A DNA stretch of 60,575 bases, from assembly GCF_009765355.1 (NCBI RefSeq), contig NZ_VTHK01000051.1, forward strand, positions 1 through 60,575. The letters run 5' to 3'. The stretch comes from Amycolatopsis anabasis (lineage in GTDB: Bacteria; Actinomycetota; Actinomycetes; Mycobacteriales; Pseudonocardiaceae). A program made the position numbers and the translations under genes. How positions within the stretch are numbered: position 1 is the stretch's first letter; each line of letters begins with the position of its first letter. A model generated the notes under the pieces. That model was not told the DNA's origin, searched no databases, and was given only the letters and a program-made list of their open reading frames with translations. Shown one piece after another: positions 25,341 through 32,781 of the stretch.

Positions 25341-25901
25341 ATGACCGCGAAGATCCTGGGCATCGCCGGAAGCCTCCGCAAGGGCTCGTTCAACCGCAGG
25401 CTGCTGACCGCCGCGAGCCACGAACTGCCCGACGGCCTGGCACTGGTCACCTGGGACGAGCTGGCGCACGTGCCGCCGTTCGACGAGGACGCCGAAGACG
25501 GGCCCGCGCCGCGTTCGGTCGCCACGCTGCGCACGGCGATCCTCGAGGCGGATGGGCTGCTGATCGCCACCCCGGAGTACAACGGTTCGATTCCGGGCCA
25601 GTTGAAGAACGCGTTGGACTGGGCGTCGCGGCCTTACGGCGAGTCGTCGCTGTCCGGCAAGCCCGCCGCGGTGATCGGCGCGAGCCCCGGCCAGTACGGC
25701 GCGGCGTGGGCGCAGGCCGAGCTGCGCAAGGTGCTCGGCCAGGCGGGGGCGAACGTGAGCGACGCGCAGGTCGCGGTGCCCGAGGCGTTCCGGCAGCTCG
25801 ACGAGCGCGACCGGCTGCTAGACCACGAGCTGCGCACCTCGCTCACCGCGCTGATCGCCGAACTGCACCGCACCATCCGCGGTGACGTTCCGGCAGCCTG
25901 A
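25341..25901 (+). CDS. NADPH-dependent FMN reductase
   Basis: 186-residue flavodoxin-fold reductase of the NADPH-dependent FMN reductase family (SsuE/ChrR/YieF-like). The FMN phosphate loop is GSLRKGSFNRRL near the N-terminus. The conserved TPEYNGSIPGQLKNALDWASRP and GASPGQYGAAWAQ segments are present. It may reduce FMN, quinones, chromate or azo compounds. An AGGGAG site precedes the ATG by about 7 bases. It is divergent from the broken regulator and has no clear operon partner. It could supply reduced flavin to flavin monooxygenases elsewhere, but this is not shown. Confidence 0.9.
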   Translation: MTAKILGIAGSLRKGSFNRRLLTAASHELPDGLALVTWDELAHVPPFDEDAEDGPAPRSVATLRTAILEADGLLIATPEYNGSIPGQLKNALDWASRPYGESSLSGKPAAVIGASPGQYGAAWAQAELRKVLGQAGANVSDAQVAVPEAFRQLDERDRLLDHELRTSLTALIAELHRTIRGDVPAA

Positions 25902-26240
25902 CCACGACCGCTCCCGAACGGACGCGGTGGAGCGCGGTGGTCGTGGTCTCACTCGGCATCGCAAGGGGTTCCGCTCACCCACTCGCTCCCGCGGGCCGGA
26001 TGCTGCACGGAATCTTCGGGAGCCTGATTGGTGTGATCGGGATGCCGATCGTGGTGGCCTCGGTGCGTTCCGCACATCGGGCGCGAGCGATGAGCGTCGT
26101 GCTGACGTTGGTTCCGCTGAGCCGGGGTCGCCGGGCCCGCGGTTTCAGCGGGCATGGCTACCAGCCGTCCTGATCGCCGCCAGCACCCGAGCACGCCCCC
26201 GGCCCCGCGCCGGTGAGGCGGCGGGGCCGGGGTGCGGGTG
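25902..26240. other. Gap with a possible remnant of a small membrane protein
   Basis: An open frame continues directly from the FMN reductase stop, first as TTTAPERTRWSAVVVV. From a GTG at 25937 it runs to 26173 with one hydrophobic helix (MLHGIFGSLIGVIGMPIVVA). There is no ATG and no ribosome site. The frame may be a decayed small membrane-protein gene or chance. Nothing else is evident before the secreted-protein gene end at 26241. Confidence 0.25.
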
Positions 26241-26483
26241 TCAGTCGGTCTCGATACCGAGCGAAACGGGGTAGTCGTCGTAGGGACCGTCCTTGCACTC
26301 CCACCCGGTGGGGCTGTCGTCCTCAGGGATCACCGCACCGAGCGTTTCTTCGCACACCTCTTTCGGGATCACTTTGTGGTGGCCCGATCCCGGGACTTCC
26401 TGCGCGGAAGCGGATCCGGCGGCACCCAGCAGGGCGCCGACAGCCAGCGCTGCGACACTCATTCCGGTCGCGATGCGACGCAT
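26241..26483 (-). CDS. Small secreted hypothetical protein
   Basis: 80-residue precursor with a clean signal peptide (MRRIATGMSVAALAVGALLG, then AAGSASA before QEV). The mature protein is about 53 residues, acidic, with two cysteines (CEETLG and WECKDG) that could form one disulfide. The ATG at 26483 has an AAGGAG site about 8 bases upstream. I recognise no family. The frame extends upstream, but the ribosome site and signal decide the start. Confidence 0.75.
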   Translation of the reverse strand: MRRIATGMSVAALAVGALLGAAGSASAQEVPGSGHHKVIPKEVCEETLGAVIPEDDSPTGWECKDGPYDDYPVSLGIETD

Positions 26484-26706
26484 GTAGAACTCCTTCGCCG
26501 AAGGGGACGTGTTGTCACCGCGAGCCTTCCGCTTCTTCGCGCGAAGTTCGCGCCAGACCACACGCCTGGGCGACCGGACCGATCTCCGCACTCGCGGTGC
26601 ATCCGACTGGACGCCGCCCGCGCTGACCTGTGTATTCCCGGGCGCCCACGGCCCGTCACCGCTCGTCCCGAATCTCACCGGAACGAGTCATCTCGGCAAG
26701 CGGCAG

Positions 26707-26780
26707 GAAGGGACCTTCACTACGCCTCAAAGGGAGCAAGGGACCTTTACTACAGTTGAACCGTAGTAAAGGTCCCTTGC
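26707..26780. repeat. Intergenic hairpin, repeat family B copy 2, with half copy
   Basis: GCAAGGGACCTTTACTAC (26736-26753) pairs perfectly over 18 bp with 26763-26780, around a GTTGAAC loop. A degenerate half copy lies at 26707-26723. Relative to copy 1 at 21331, the stem base pair G-C has become C-G on both arms (AGCTTT to ACCTTT), a compensatory change. It lies just 3' of the YcaQ-like gene on the minus strand. Confidence 0.7.
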
Positions 26781-26782
26781 TC

Positions 26783-28003
26783 TCACCCCCGGTGCGCGAA
26801 CTGTTGACGGAGGGTGGCGGACAGGTCGCCACGGTTGCCGACGGCGACGCCGTCGAGCTGGAGCCATTCGGCCATCAGGGAAAGTTCGGCGGCCAGTTCG
26901 GCGGCGACCCGGCCGGTGTCCGCATCCGGTTCGGCGAAGGCGCCCTGCACCCGCAGGACACCAGCCGCGCGGTCGGCCTTGAGGTCGACGCGGCCGACCA
27001 GTTCGCCGTCGAGCAGGAACGGGAACACGTAGTACCCGTGCACCCGCTTCGCCTCGGGGACGTAGATCTCGATGCGGTAGTAGAAGTCGAACAGCCGCTC
27101 GGTGCGGGCGCGTTCCCAGATCAGCGGATCGAACGGGCACAGCAGCGCCCGCCCGGTGATCGCGCGGGGCACGCGGGCGTCGACGTGCCGGTAGGCCTGG
27201 GCGCGCCAGGTCCGCACCCGCACCGGTTCCAGCACACCGGCCTCCACGAGTTCCGCGACCGCCTGCTGGCTCGCGTCCGGGCCGAGCCGGTAGTAGTCGC
27301 GCAGATCGGGTTCGGTCGCCACGCCGAGCGCGGTCGCCGCGCGGGTGATCAGTTCCCGGGCCCCCTCCTCCGGCGTGATCCGGCGGGCGAGCACTTCCGG
27401 CGGGAGCACTCGCTCGGTGAGGTCGTACAGCCGCTCGAAACTCCGCCGCGCGCCGGTGGTGAGCTGTCCCATCCCGAACAGCCACTCGCAGACCTTCTTG
27501 ACCTCCGACCGGTTCCACATCCCGCCGGTGATGCGGGAGTTCTCCCCCATCACCTGCCGCTCGATCTCGCCCGCCCCCACCGGGCCGAGTTCCTTCACCA
27601 CCGCCAGGACGTCCTCGACCAGCATGGGCGACCGGTCGATGATCCGGCTGTACCCCTTCCACCAGCCGGGCCGTTTCGCGCCGGACTGCAGCAGGGGCCA
27701 GTCCTCGACCGGGATCAGGCTCGCCTCGTGCGCCCAGGACTCCACCAGCAGCCGCGGCCGCCGCGTGCTGTGCGCCCAGGCCGCGTCGTCCACCAGCGCG
27801 GGCTCGTACGCCCCGAGCCGCGCGAACACCGGGGCGTAGTGCGCGCGCACCGCCACGTTCACCGAATCCAGCTGGAGCAGCTGGGTTCTGGCCAGCACCC
27901 GGCGCAGATGCCGCCGGGTGGGCGCCCCGGCGGGCCGTGCGTCGGCGAATCCCTGCGCGGCGAGCGCCGCCCTGCGCGCCACCGCCAAACTGATCGTCTG
28001 CAT
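26783..28003 (-). CDS. Winged-helix YcaQ/AlkX-type DNA glycosylase
   Basis: 406-residue protein of the HTH_42 (YcaQ/AlkX/AlkZ) family. Members are DNA glycosylases that unhook interstrand crosslinks; AlkZ protects an azinomycin producer, and E. coli YcaQ acts on nitrogen-mustard crosslinks. The catalytic QxD of the AlkX type is visible as QLD (residues 44-46, in LLQLDSVNV) rather than the QxQ of AlkZ. The C-terminal FPFLLDGELVGRVDLKADR is also typical. ATG 28003 is supported by the -10 TATGAC 6 bases upstream (leaderless). It is divergent from a GNAT gene. Confidence 0.87.
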   Translation of the reverse strand: MQTISLAVARRAALAAQGFADARPAGAPTRRHLRRVLARTQLLQLDSVNVAVRAHYAPVFARLGAYEPALVDDAAWAHSTRRPRLLVESWAHEASLIPVEDWPLLQSGAKRPGWWKGYSRIIDRSPMLVEDVLAVVKELGPVGAGEIERQVMGENSRITGGMWNRSEVKKVCEWLFGMGQLTTGARRSFERLYDLTERVLPPEVLARRITPEEGARELITRAATALGVATEPDLRDYYRLGPDASQQAVAELVEAGVLEPVRVRTWRAQAYRHVDARVPRAITGRALLCPFDPLIWERARTERLFDFYYRIEIYVPEAKRVHGYYVFPFLLDGELVGRVDLKADRAAGVLRVQGAFAEPDADTGRVAAELAAELSLMAEWLQLDGVAVGNRGDLSATLRQQFAHRG

Positions 28004-28061
28004 CGTGGGGTCATAGTGCCAGGGGCCACCGACAATTTCGGGACGCGTTAGGTTGCGGGGC
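28004..28061. promoter_or_regulatory. Divergent leaderless promoters, glycosylase and GNAT
   Basis: The 58-base gap has a minus-strand -10 TATGAC (28015-28010) 6 bases before the glycosylase ATG, and a plus-strand -10 TAGGTT (28049-28054) 7 bases before the GNAT ATG. Neither gene has a ribosome site. Both transcripts probably begin at the start codon. Confidence 0.6.
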
Positions 28062-28619
28062 ATGAGTACCGCCGAGGTCCGCACCGCCACCGTCGACGAC
28101 GCCGGGGAGATCGCCCGGATCCAGCGCGACACCTGGCGTGCCGCCTACGCCGAGATGCTGGGCGAGCACGCGCTCGCCGAACTCGACGCCGCCGACGCCG
28201 AGCGCCAGTGGACCGGCGCGATCGAGCATCCGGAAACCCGCGTGTACGTGGCCCTCGAAGGCAGGTTCACGGTCGGTTTCTGTGTCGCCGGGCCCGCTCC
28301 CGAAGAGGAGTCCGCCGCGGCCGACGGCACCCCGCCCCCGGACGCCGACCGGATCGGGCTCATCGCGTCGGTGCTCGTCGAACCGCGCTGGGGACGGCGC
28401 GGCCACGGCGGGCGGCTGCTCGCGACCGCCGCCGCGGATCTGCGGGGGCTCGGCGCGGAACGCGGGATCTCCTGGGTGGCGCAGGCGGATTCGGCCTCGC
28501 TGGCGTTGTTCCGGCGCGCGGGCTGGCATCCCGACGGCACCGTGCGCACCCTCGACACCGGCGAACGCCTGCTCAAGGAACTCCGCCTCACCGGCACCCT
28601 GGAACTCGCCCTCACCTAG
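28062..28619 (+). CDS. GNAT-family N-acetyltransferase
   Basis: 185-residue GCN5-related acetyltransferase. The acetyl-CoA-binding motif is present as LVEPRWGRRGHGGRLLATAA, followed by the C-terminal SLALFRRAGWHPDGTVRT. Substrates of such proteins range from antibiotics to protein N-termini and cannot be read here. The ATG at 28062 is preferred over the in-frame TTG 9 bases upstream because the -10 TAGGTT spacing fits a leaderless start. It may form a small stress module with the divergent glycosylase, but only position supports this. Confidence 0.88.
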   Translation: MSTAEVRTATVDDAGEIARIQRDTWRAAYAEMLGEHALAELDAADAERQWTGAIEHPETRVYVALEGRFTVGFCVAGPAPEEESAAADGTPPPDADRIGLIASVLVEPRWGRRGHGGRLLATAAADLRGLGAERGISWVAQADSASLALFRRAGWHPDGTVRTLDTGERLLKELRLTGTLELALT

Positions 28620-28956
28620 ATGTGCCCCACGAACACCTTGCGCACCTTTCGTCGCGAGGCCGTTCCGGGCGTGCGGGTCCCCCACGAGCACGGCGGAAGC
28701 CCGACCGAGAAACCTCAATGGGGTTTTCTCGGTGTGTGGTGTGGTGCCGTGCTCGTGTGGTGCCCGCGAGTTCCCCGTTCTGGTCGGGTGTGTTCCCCGT
28801 TTCGGTAGCCCGAGTTCCCCGTTTCGGGAGTTGGCGGTGCCCGATGCGGCCTTCGGCGCACGCGGGAAGGCAAGGTTCCTACGCCGCCGCATCGAGCACT
28901 CCGAACACCTCTCGACAAGCCCTACCGAGAAAACCTCAATGTGGCATTGGGGGCGC
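28620..28956. repeat. Nested inverted and direct repeats between convergent genes
   Basis: The gap holds an outer stem CCACGAGCACGGC (28682-28694) with its complement at 28746-28760. An inner hairpin ACCGAGAAACC...GGTTTTCTCGGT spans 28704-28733. GTTCCCCGTTTCGG-like units recur about every 24 bases (about 28769-28830). A further ACCGAGAAAACCTCAAT copy lies at about 28923-28939 next to the GtrA stop. It is likely a bidirectional terminator built from dispersed repeats. No gene is apparent. Confidence 0.55.
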
Positions 28957-29460
28957 TTACTCGGCGGGGGAGGCAGAGCGGTTGCGGTCGGCGAAGACGA
29001 TCCAGCGCATCACGCTGTACATGAAGACGCCTTCGCAGGCGCCCGCGAGGATGCGGGAGAGGTGGTACTGCAGGCCGAGCGCCGCGAGTCCCGCGCCCAC
29101 GCCGAGGATGAACGCGACGTAGTTGACACCGATCGCGATCGCGTAGAGCACCGCCTGGCGGCCGACCGGTGCGTGCGAGCGGAAGTTCATGCTCCGGTTC
29201 AGCACGAAGCTGAGCCCGAACGCGCAGAGGTACGCGACCGTCACGCTCACCGCCACCGGCAGCCCCAGGCCGCCGTGCAGCAGGGTGAGCAGCGCCAGAT
29301 CGACGCCGAAAGTGAATCCGTTGATCACGCAGAAGCCCAGGAAACTGGGCGCGACCAGGCGATCGAGCCCGAACGGCAACCGACGGACCACCGCGGCGCA
29401 CGCGCGCGCGAACTTCTCGGGGAACGCGTGGCCGGTCCCCCCGACTCGCTGGTCGACCAC
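28957..29460 (-). CDS. GtrA-like membrane protein
   Basis: 167-residue GtrA/DPMS-like integral membrane protein with four helices. The family pattern is visible in FCVINGFTFGVDLALLTLL, AFGLSFVLNRSMNFR and the final MRWIVFADRNR. GtrA proteins take part in translocating polyprenyl-linked sugars or modifying cell-surface polysaccharide. No glycosyltransferase is adjacent, so the partner must be elsewhere. The GTG start at 29460 has no strong ribosome site. Confidence 0.87.
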   Translation of the reverse strand: MVDQRVGGTGHAFPEKFARACAAVVRRLPFGLDRLVAPSFLGFCVINGFTFGVDLALLTLLHGGLGLPVAVSVTVAYLCAFGLSFVLNRSMNFRSHAPVGRQAVLYAIAIGVNYVAFILGVGAGLAALGLQYHLSRILAGACEGVFMYSVMRWIVFADRNRSASPAE

Positions 29461-29598
29461 GGGACAAGCCTTCCAGGGACAGATGTCCGGAAGGCGACCA
29501 CCAGGTGATCATTCGGGGCTCGAAGAGTGGGGCTAACCCCCGGGGATCCCGGCGCGGTCGCTGCTAGCTTGGGCAGGGGATCTCTTCAGGAGGCGGCG

Positions 29599-30120
29599 AT
29601 GTTCGGACTGCTGTGCATGACGCTCGGCGTCGCGTTCGGCTCCGCCATCGTCCCGCTGATCACCGTCGAGGTCTGGGTCATCGGGCTCGCGACCAGCGAG
29701 GCCGGTGTGCACTGGCTGCTCGTCGGCGCGGTGGCCGCGATCGGGCAGGTCGCCGGGAAGTTCCTGTACTACCTGGCCGCGCGCGGTTCGATCAAGCTGC
29801 CCAAGTTCCTGCACGACCGGCTGCACCGGGAACGCCCGATGACCCCGCGCCGCGAGCGCTGGCACAAGCGGACGAAATGGCTCCGCACCAAGCTGGAATC
29901 GATTCGCGAGCGCTGCCACCGGCACCCGCACTGGATGACCGGGACCTACGGGGTCAGCTCGATCGTCGGCATCCCGCCGTTCATGGCGACCACCGTGCTC
30001 GCCGGTTTCGTCCAGATGCCCGCGTCGACGTTCCTCGCCGCCGGGATCATCGGCCGGTTCATCCGGTTCAGCGCGCTCGCCGCCTCCCCCGCCCTGTTCG
30101 CTTCCTGGCTCCGCCTCTGA
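29599..30120 (+). CDS. VTT/YqaA-like small membrane protein
   Basis: 173-residue membrane protein. The N-terminal helix contains IVPLITVEVWVIGLA, and the C-terminal half has SSIVGIPPFMATTVLAGFVQMP, which resembles the VTT (SNARE-associated, DedA/YqaA) fold. A long basic cytoplasmic loop separates the two halves. DedA-type proteins are lipid flippases or transporters. The ATG at 29599 has a strong AGGAGG site 5 bases upstream. It is convergent with the dapB operon and divergent from gtrA. Confidence 0.72.
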   Translation: MFGLLCMTLGVAFGSAIVPLITVEVWVIGLATSEAGVHWLLVGAVAAIGQVAGKFLYYLAARGSIKLPKFLHDRLHRERPMTPRRERWHKRTKWLRTKLESIRERCHRHPHWMTGTYGVSSIVGIPPFMATTVLAGFVQMPASTFLAAGIIGRFIRFSALAASPALFASWLRL

Positions 30121-30138
30121 TGCCTCTGGTCCGCGAGG

Positions 30139-30585
30139 TCAGTGGTCGGCGGCTTCGAGGTCGATGGCTTTGCGCATGGTTTCGCGGGCACGGCGGCGGT
30201 CACCGGCGATGTCGTAGGCATACGCCAGCCGGTACCAGTGCCGCCAGTTCCCCGGATCCGCCTCCAGATCCGCGCGGCGCTGCTCGAACCACGAATCGGC
30301 CGCCTTGCGATCAACCCGCCCGGACGGCATCCGCGGCAGGTCGTCAACGTCCGGCAACTCGCCCTCGGCGTCGAGGCGGCGGGCGAGCCGCTGCACCCGG
30401 GCGCCCGAACGCCAGGTGGTGACCACCATCCACACCCCGAGCAGCGGCAGCACCAGCACCCCGGCGCCCAGCACCATCGGCACGGCCTCACCGGTGCGCA
30501 GCAGGGCGACGGCCCGCCCGGCGAGCAGCACCAGGTAGACCACCAGCGCCGCGGTCAGCAGCAGCGCGACGTTCCGGGCCCTCAT
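30139..30585 (-). CDS. Membrane protein with TPR-like C-terminus
   Basis: 148-residue protein with two N-terminal membrane helices (about 6-25 and 36-57) and a soluble C-terminal part. The last 40 residues (DPGNWRHWYRLAYAYDIAGD and RARETMRKAIDLE) read as one tetratricopeptide-like helix pair. The ATG overlaps the dapB stop by ATGA (30582-30585), so it is the last gene of the pnp/M16/dapB run. Function is unknown. It is probably a scaffold protein at the membrane. Confidence 0.72.
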   Translation of the reverse strand: MRARNVALLLTAALVVYLVLLAGRAVALLRTGEAVPMVLGAGVLVLPLLGVWMVVTTWRSGARVQRLARRLDAEGELPDVDDLPRMPSGRVDRKAADSWFEQRRADLEADPGNWRHWYRLAYAYDIAGDRRRARETMRKAIDLEAADH

Positions 30586-31343
30586 AGGTCGAGCACGTTC
30601 TCCAGGCCGACGGTCAGCCCCGGGCGCTTCACCACCGAACGCACCCCGAGCAGCACACCGGGCATGAACGACGAGCGGTCCATCGAATCGTGCCGGATGG
30701 TCAGCGTCTCCCCCTCGGCGCCGAACAGGATCTCCTCGTGCGCGATCAGCCCGGGCAGCCGGACCGAATGCACCGGCACGTCCTCCACCCGCGCCCCGCG
30801 CGCACCGTCCAATTCGGACGTCGTCGCATCGGAGGCGGGGGACAGACCGGCGGCGGCCCGCGCCTGGGAGATCAGGCGCGCGGTGTGCGCGGCGGTCCCC
30901 GACGGGGCGTCGGCCTTGCGGTTGTGGTGCAGTTCGATGACCTCGGCGGCCTGGTAGAACCGGGCCGCCTGCTCGGCGAACCGCATCGCCAGCACCGCGC
31001 CGAGCGCGAAGTTCGGCGCGATCAGCACGCCGAGCCCGGGCTTGTCCGCCAGCCACCCCCGCAGGGTGGTCAGCCGGTCCTCGGTGAACCCGGTGGTGCC
31101 CACCACCGCGTGCAGGTCGTGCTCCACCGCGAACCGCAGGTTGTCCATCACCGCGTCCGGGTGCGTGAAGTCGATGACCACCTCGGCCTTGGCGTCGGCG
31201 ACATCGGAGAGCTGGTCGCCCACGTCGACCGCCGCCACGACCTCCAGATCGGCACTCGCCTCGACGGCCCGGACGGCCTGGGCGCCCATCCGGCCGCGGG
31301 CGCCGAGCACACCCACTCGAATCGGCCTGGCAGTCTCGGTCAT
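30582..31343 (-). CDS. dapB: 4-hydroxy-tetrahydrodipicolinate reductase
   Basis: DapB, 253 residues, second committed enzyme of diaminopimelate/lysine synthesis, NAD(P)H-dependent. The nucleotide-binding VGVLGARGRMG is at the N-terminus, and the catalytic ELHHNRKADAPSGTA follows at about residues 137-151. The ATG overlaps the M16 peptidase stop by ATGA (31340-31343), so translation is coupled. The same peptidase/dapB neighbourhood is known in mycobacteria. Length is normal. Confidence 0.96.
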   Translation of the reverse strand: MTETARPIRVGVLGARGRMGAQAVRAVEASADLEVVAAVDVGDQLSDVADAKAEVVIDFTHPDAVMDNLRFAVEHDLHAVVGTTGFTEDRLTTLRGWLADKPGLGVLIAPNFALGAVLAMRFAEQAARFYQAAEVIELHHNRKADAPSGTAAHTARLISQARAAAGLSPASDATTSELDGARGARVEDVPVHSVRLPGLIAHEEILFGAEGETLTIRHDSMDRSSFMPGVLLGVRSVVKRPGLTVGLENVLDL

Positions 31344-32704
31344 GACGCGATCACCTCGTGCAAATCGTCCGGCAGGTCGTCGTCGTGAGCGTACGGCCCG
31401 ACCACCGCGGCGGCGGAAACCCCACCCGGCCGCCGCAGCAGCACGCTCGCCAGGGCCCGGACGTCCTCGGCAGTGACCGCGTCGATCCGCGCCACGGTGC
31501 CCTCGACGCCCAGGTAGTCGCCGTAGTTCAGCTCCTGCTTGCCGATCCGCGACATCCGGGACGCGGTGTCCTCCAGCCCGAGCACCAGCCCGCCGCGCAA
31601 CTGGCCCTTGGCCCGGGCGACCTCGGCGTCGGTGAGCCCGTCCCGGGCGACCTGGTCGAGGACCTCGCGCAGCACCCCCGCGACCTCGCCGAGCCGGTCC
31701 GGCTGGCAGCCCGCGTACACGGCGAGATGCCCGGTGTCGGCGTAGCTGGCCACCGACGAGTACACCTGGTAGGCCAGCCCGCGGCGCTCGCGAACCTCCT
31801 GGAACAACCGCGAACTCATCCCGCCGCCGAGTGCGGCGTTGAGCACGCTCAACGTGTACCGGCGCTCGTCGTGCCGGGAGAGCGCGCGCATCCCGAGCAT
31901 CACGTGCGCCTGCTCGGTGTCGTCGGTGTGCAGCGCCAGCTTGCGGTTGGTGACGATCCGGGCCCGTCCCCGGCGCGGCGGCACCGGAGTGTCCGAACCG
32001 GACAGCCGGTCTCGCAAAGCCTTGCGCACCAAGCGAAGCACCTGGGTGTGGTCGATGTTCCCGGCGACCGCGAGCACCATGCGCGGCAACCGGTACCGGC
32101 GCCGGTAGAACCCGCGCAACGCGGCGGGCGCCATCCCGGTGATCGACTCCTCGGTGCCGAGGACCGGGCGGCCGAGCGGGTGCTCACCGAGGATCGCGCT
32201 GACGAACGTCTCGTGCAGCAGGTCCTCGGGATCGTCGTCGCGCATCGCGATTTCCTCGAGCACCACGCTGCGCTCGGTGTCCACATCGGAATCCGCGCAC
32301 AGCGCCTCGAAGACGACGTCGGTCACCAGGTCGACGGCGAGCGGCAGGTCCGAGTCGAGCACCTGCGCGTAGTAGCAGGTGTGTTCCTTGGCCGTGAAGG
32401 CGTTGAACTCGCCGCCGACCGCGTCCACCTCTTCGGCGATCTGCTTGGCGTCGCGGTTGCGGGTGCCCTTGAACAGCAGGTGTTCCAGGTAGTGCGCGGC
32501 GCCGGCCACGTTCGGCTGCTCGTCGCGGGAGCCGACGCCGACCCACAGCCCGACGGTCGCCGACCGCGAGGCCGGCACGTGCTCGGTGATCACCCGCAGG
32601 CCACCGGGCAGCACGGACCGCTTGACCACCGAACCGTCCGCGGTGGACTCGAGCGTACGAGTACTGCCCACGGGCTGGGAGAACCCGGGATTCTTGCTCG
32701 CCAT
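31340..32704 (-). CDS. M16-family zinc peptidase (PepR-like)
   Basis: 454-residue processing-peptidase-like metalloprotease. The inverted zinc motif HXXEH is seen as HYLEH (71-75), with the distal zinc Glu in the helix that follows, VVLEEIAMRDDDPEDLLHE. A C-terminal, non-catalytic M16 half is present. In mycobacteria the homologue next to pnp is called PepR. Substrates are unclear. The ATG has an AAGGAA site. It follows pnp after a 77-base gap that contains a strong hairpin, so its transcription may be partly uncoupled from pnp. Confidence 0.93.
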   Translation of the reverse strand: MASKNPGFSQPVGSTRTLESTADGSVVKRSVLPGGLRVITEHVPASRSATVGLWVGVGSRDEQPNVAGAAHYLEHLLFKGTRNRDAKQIAEEVDAVGGEFNAFTAKEHTCYYAQVLDSDLPLAVDLVTDVVFEALCADSDVDTERSVVLEEIAMRDDDPEDLLHETFVSAILGEHPLGRPVLGTEESITGMAPAALRGFYRRRYRLPRMVLAVAGNIDHTQVLRLVRKALRDRLSGSDTPVPPRRGRARIVTNRKLALHTDDTEQAHVMLGMRALSRHDERRYTLSVLNAALGGGMSSRLFQEVRERRGLAYQVYSSVASYADTGHLAVYAGCQPDRLGEVAGVLREVLDQVARDGLTDAEVARAKGQLRGGLVLGLEDTASRMSRIGKQELNYGDYLGVEGTVARIDAVTAEDVRALASVLLRRPGGVSAAAVVGPYAHDDDLPDDLHEVIAS

Positions 32705-32720
32705 GTGTTCCTTACCCCGG

Positions 32721-32775
32721 TGTCATGAGGGGACCCCTCAAGACAAAATTTGTCCGGAGGGGTCCCCTCATGACA
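32721..32775 (-). terminator. 27-bp-arm hairpin, intergenic repeat family A copy 2
   Basis: Positions 32721-32747 pair with 32749-32775 with only two mismatches. The sequence near the base, TGAGGGGACCCCTC, is shared with copy 1 at 18518. It lies directly after the pnp stop (32782-32784) and upstream of the M16 start. It is a likely terminator or processing stem between pnp and the peptidase-dapB genes. Confidence 0.7.
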
Positions 32776-32781
32776 TGTCGA

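Noticed and set aside
25937..26173. A complete small membrane-protein gene
   Set aside because: No ATG, no ribosome site and an odd break after the first helix; kept only as a possible remnant.
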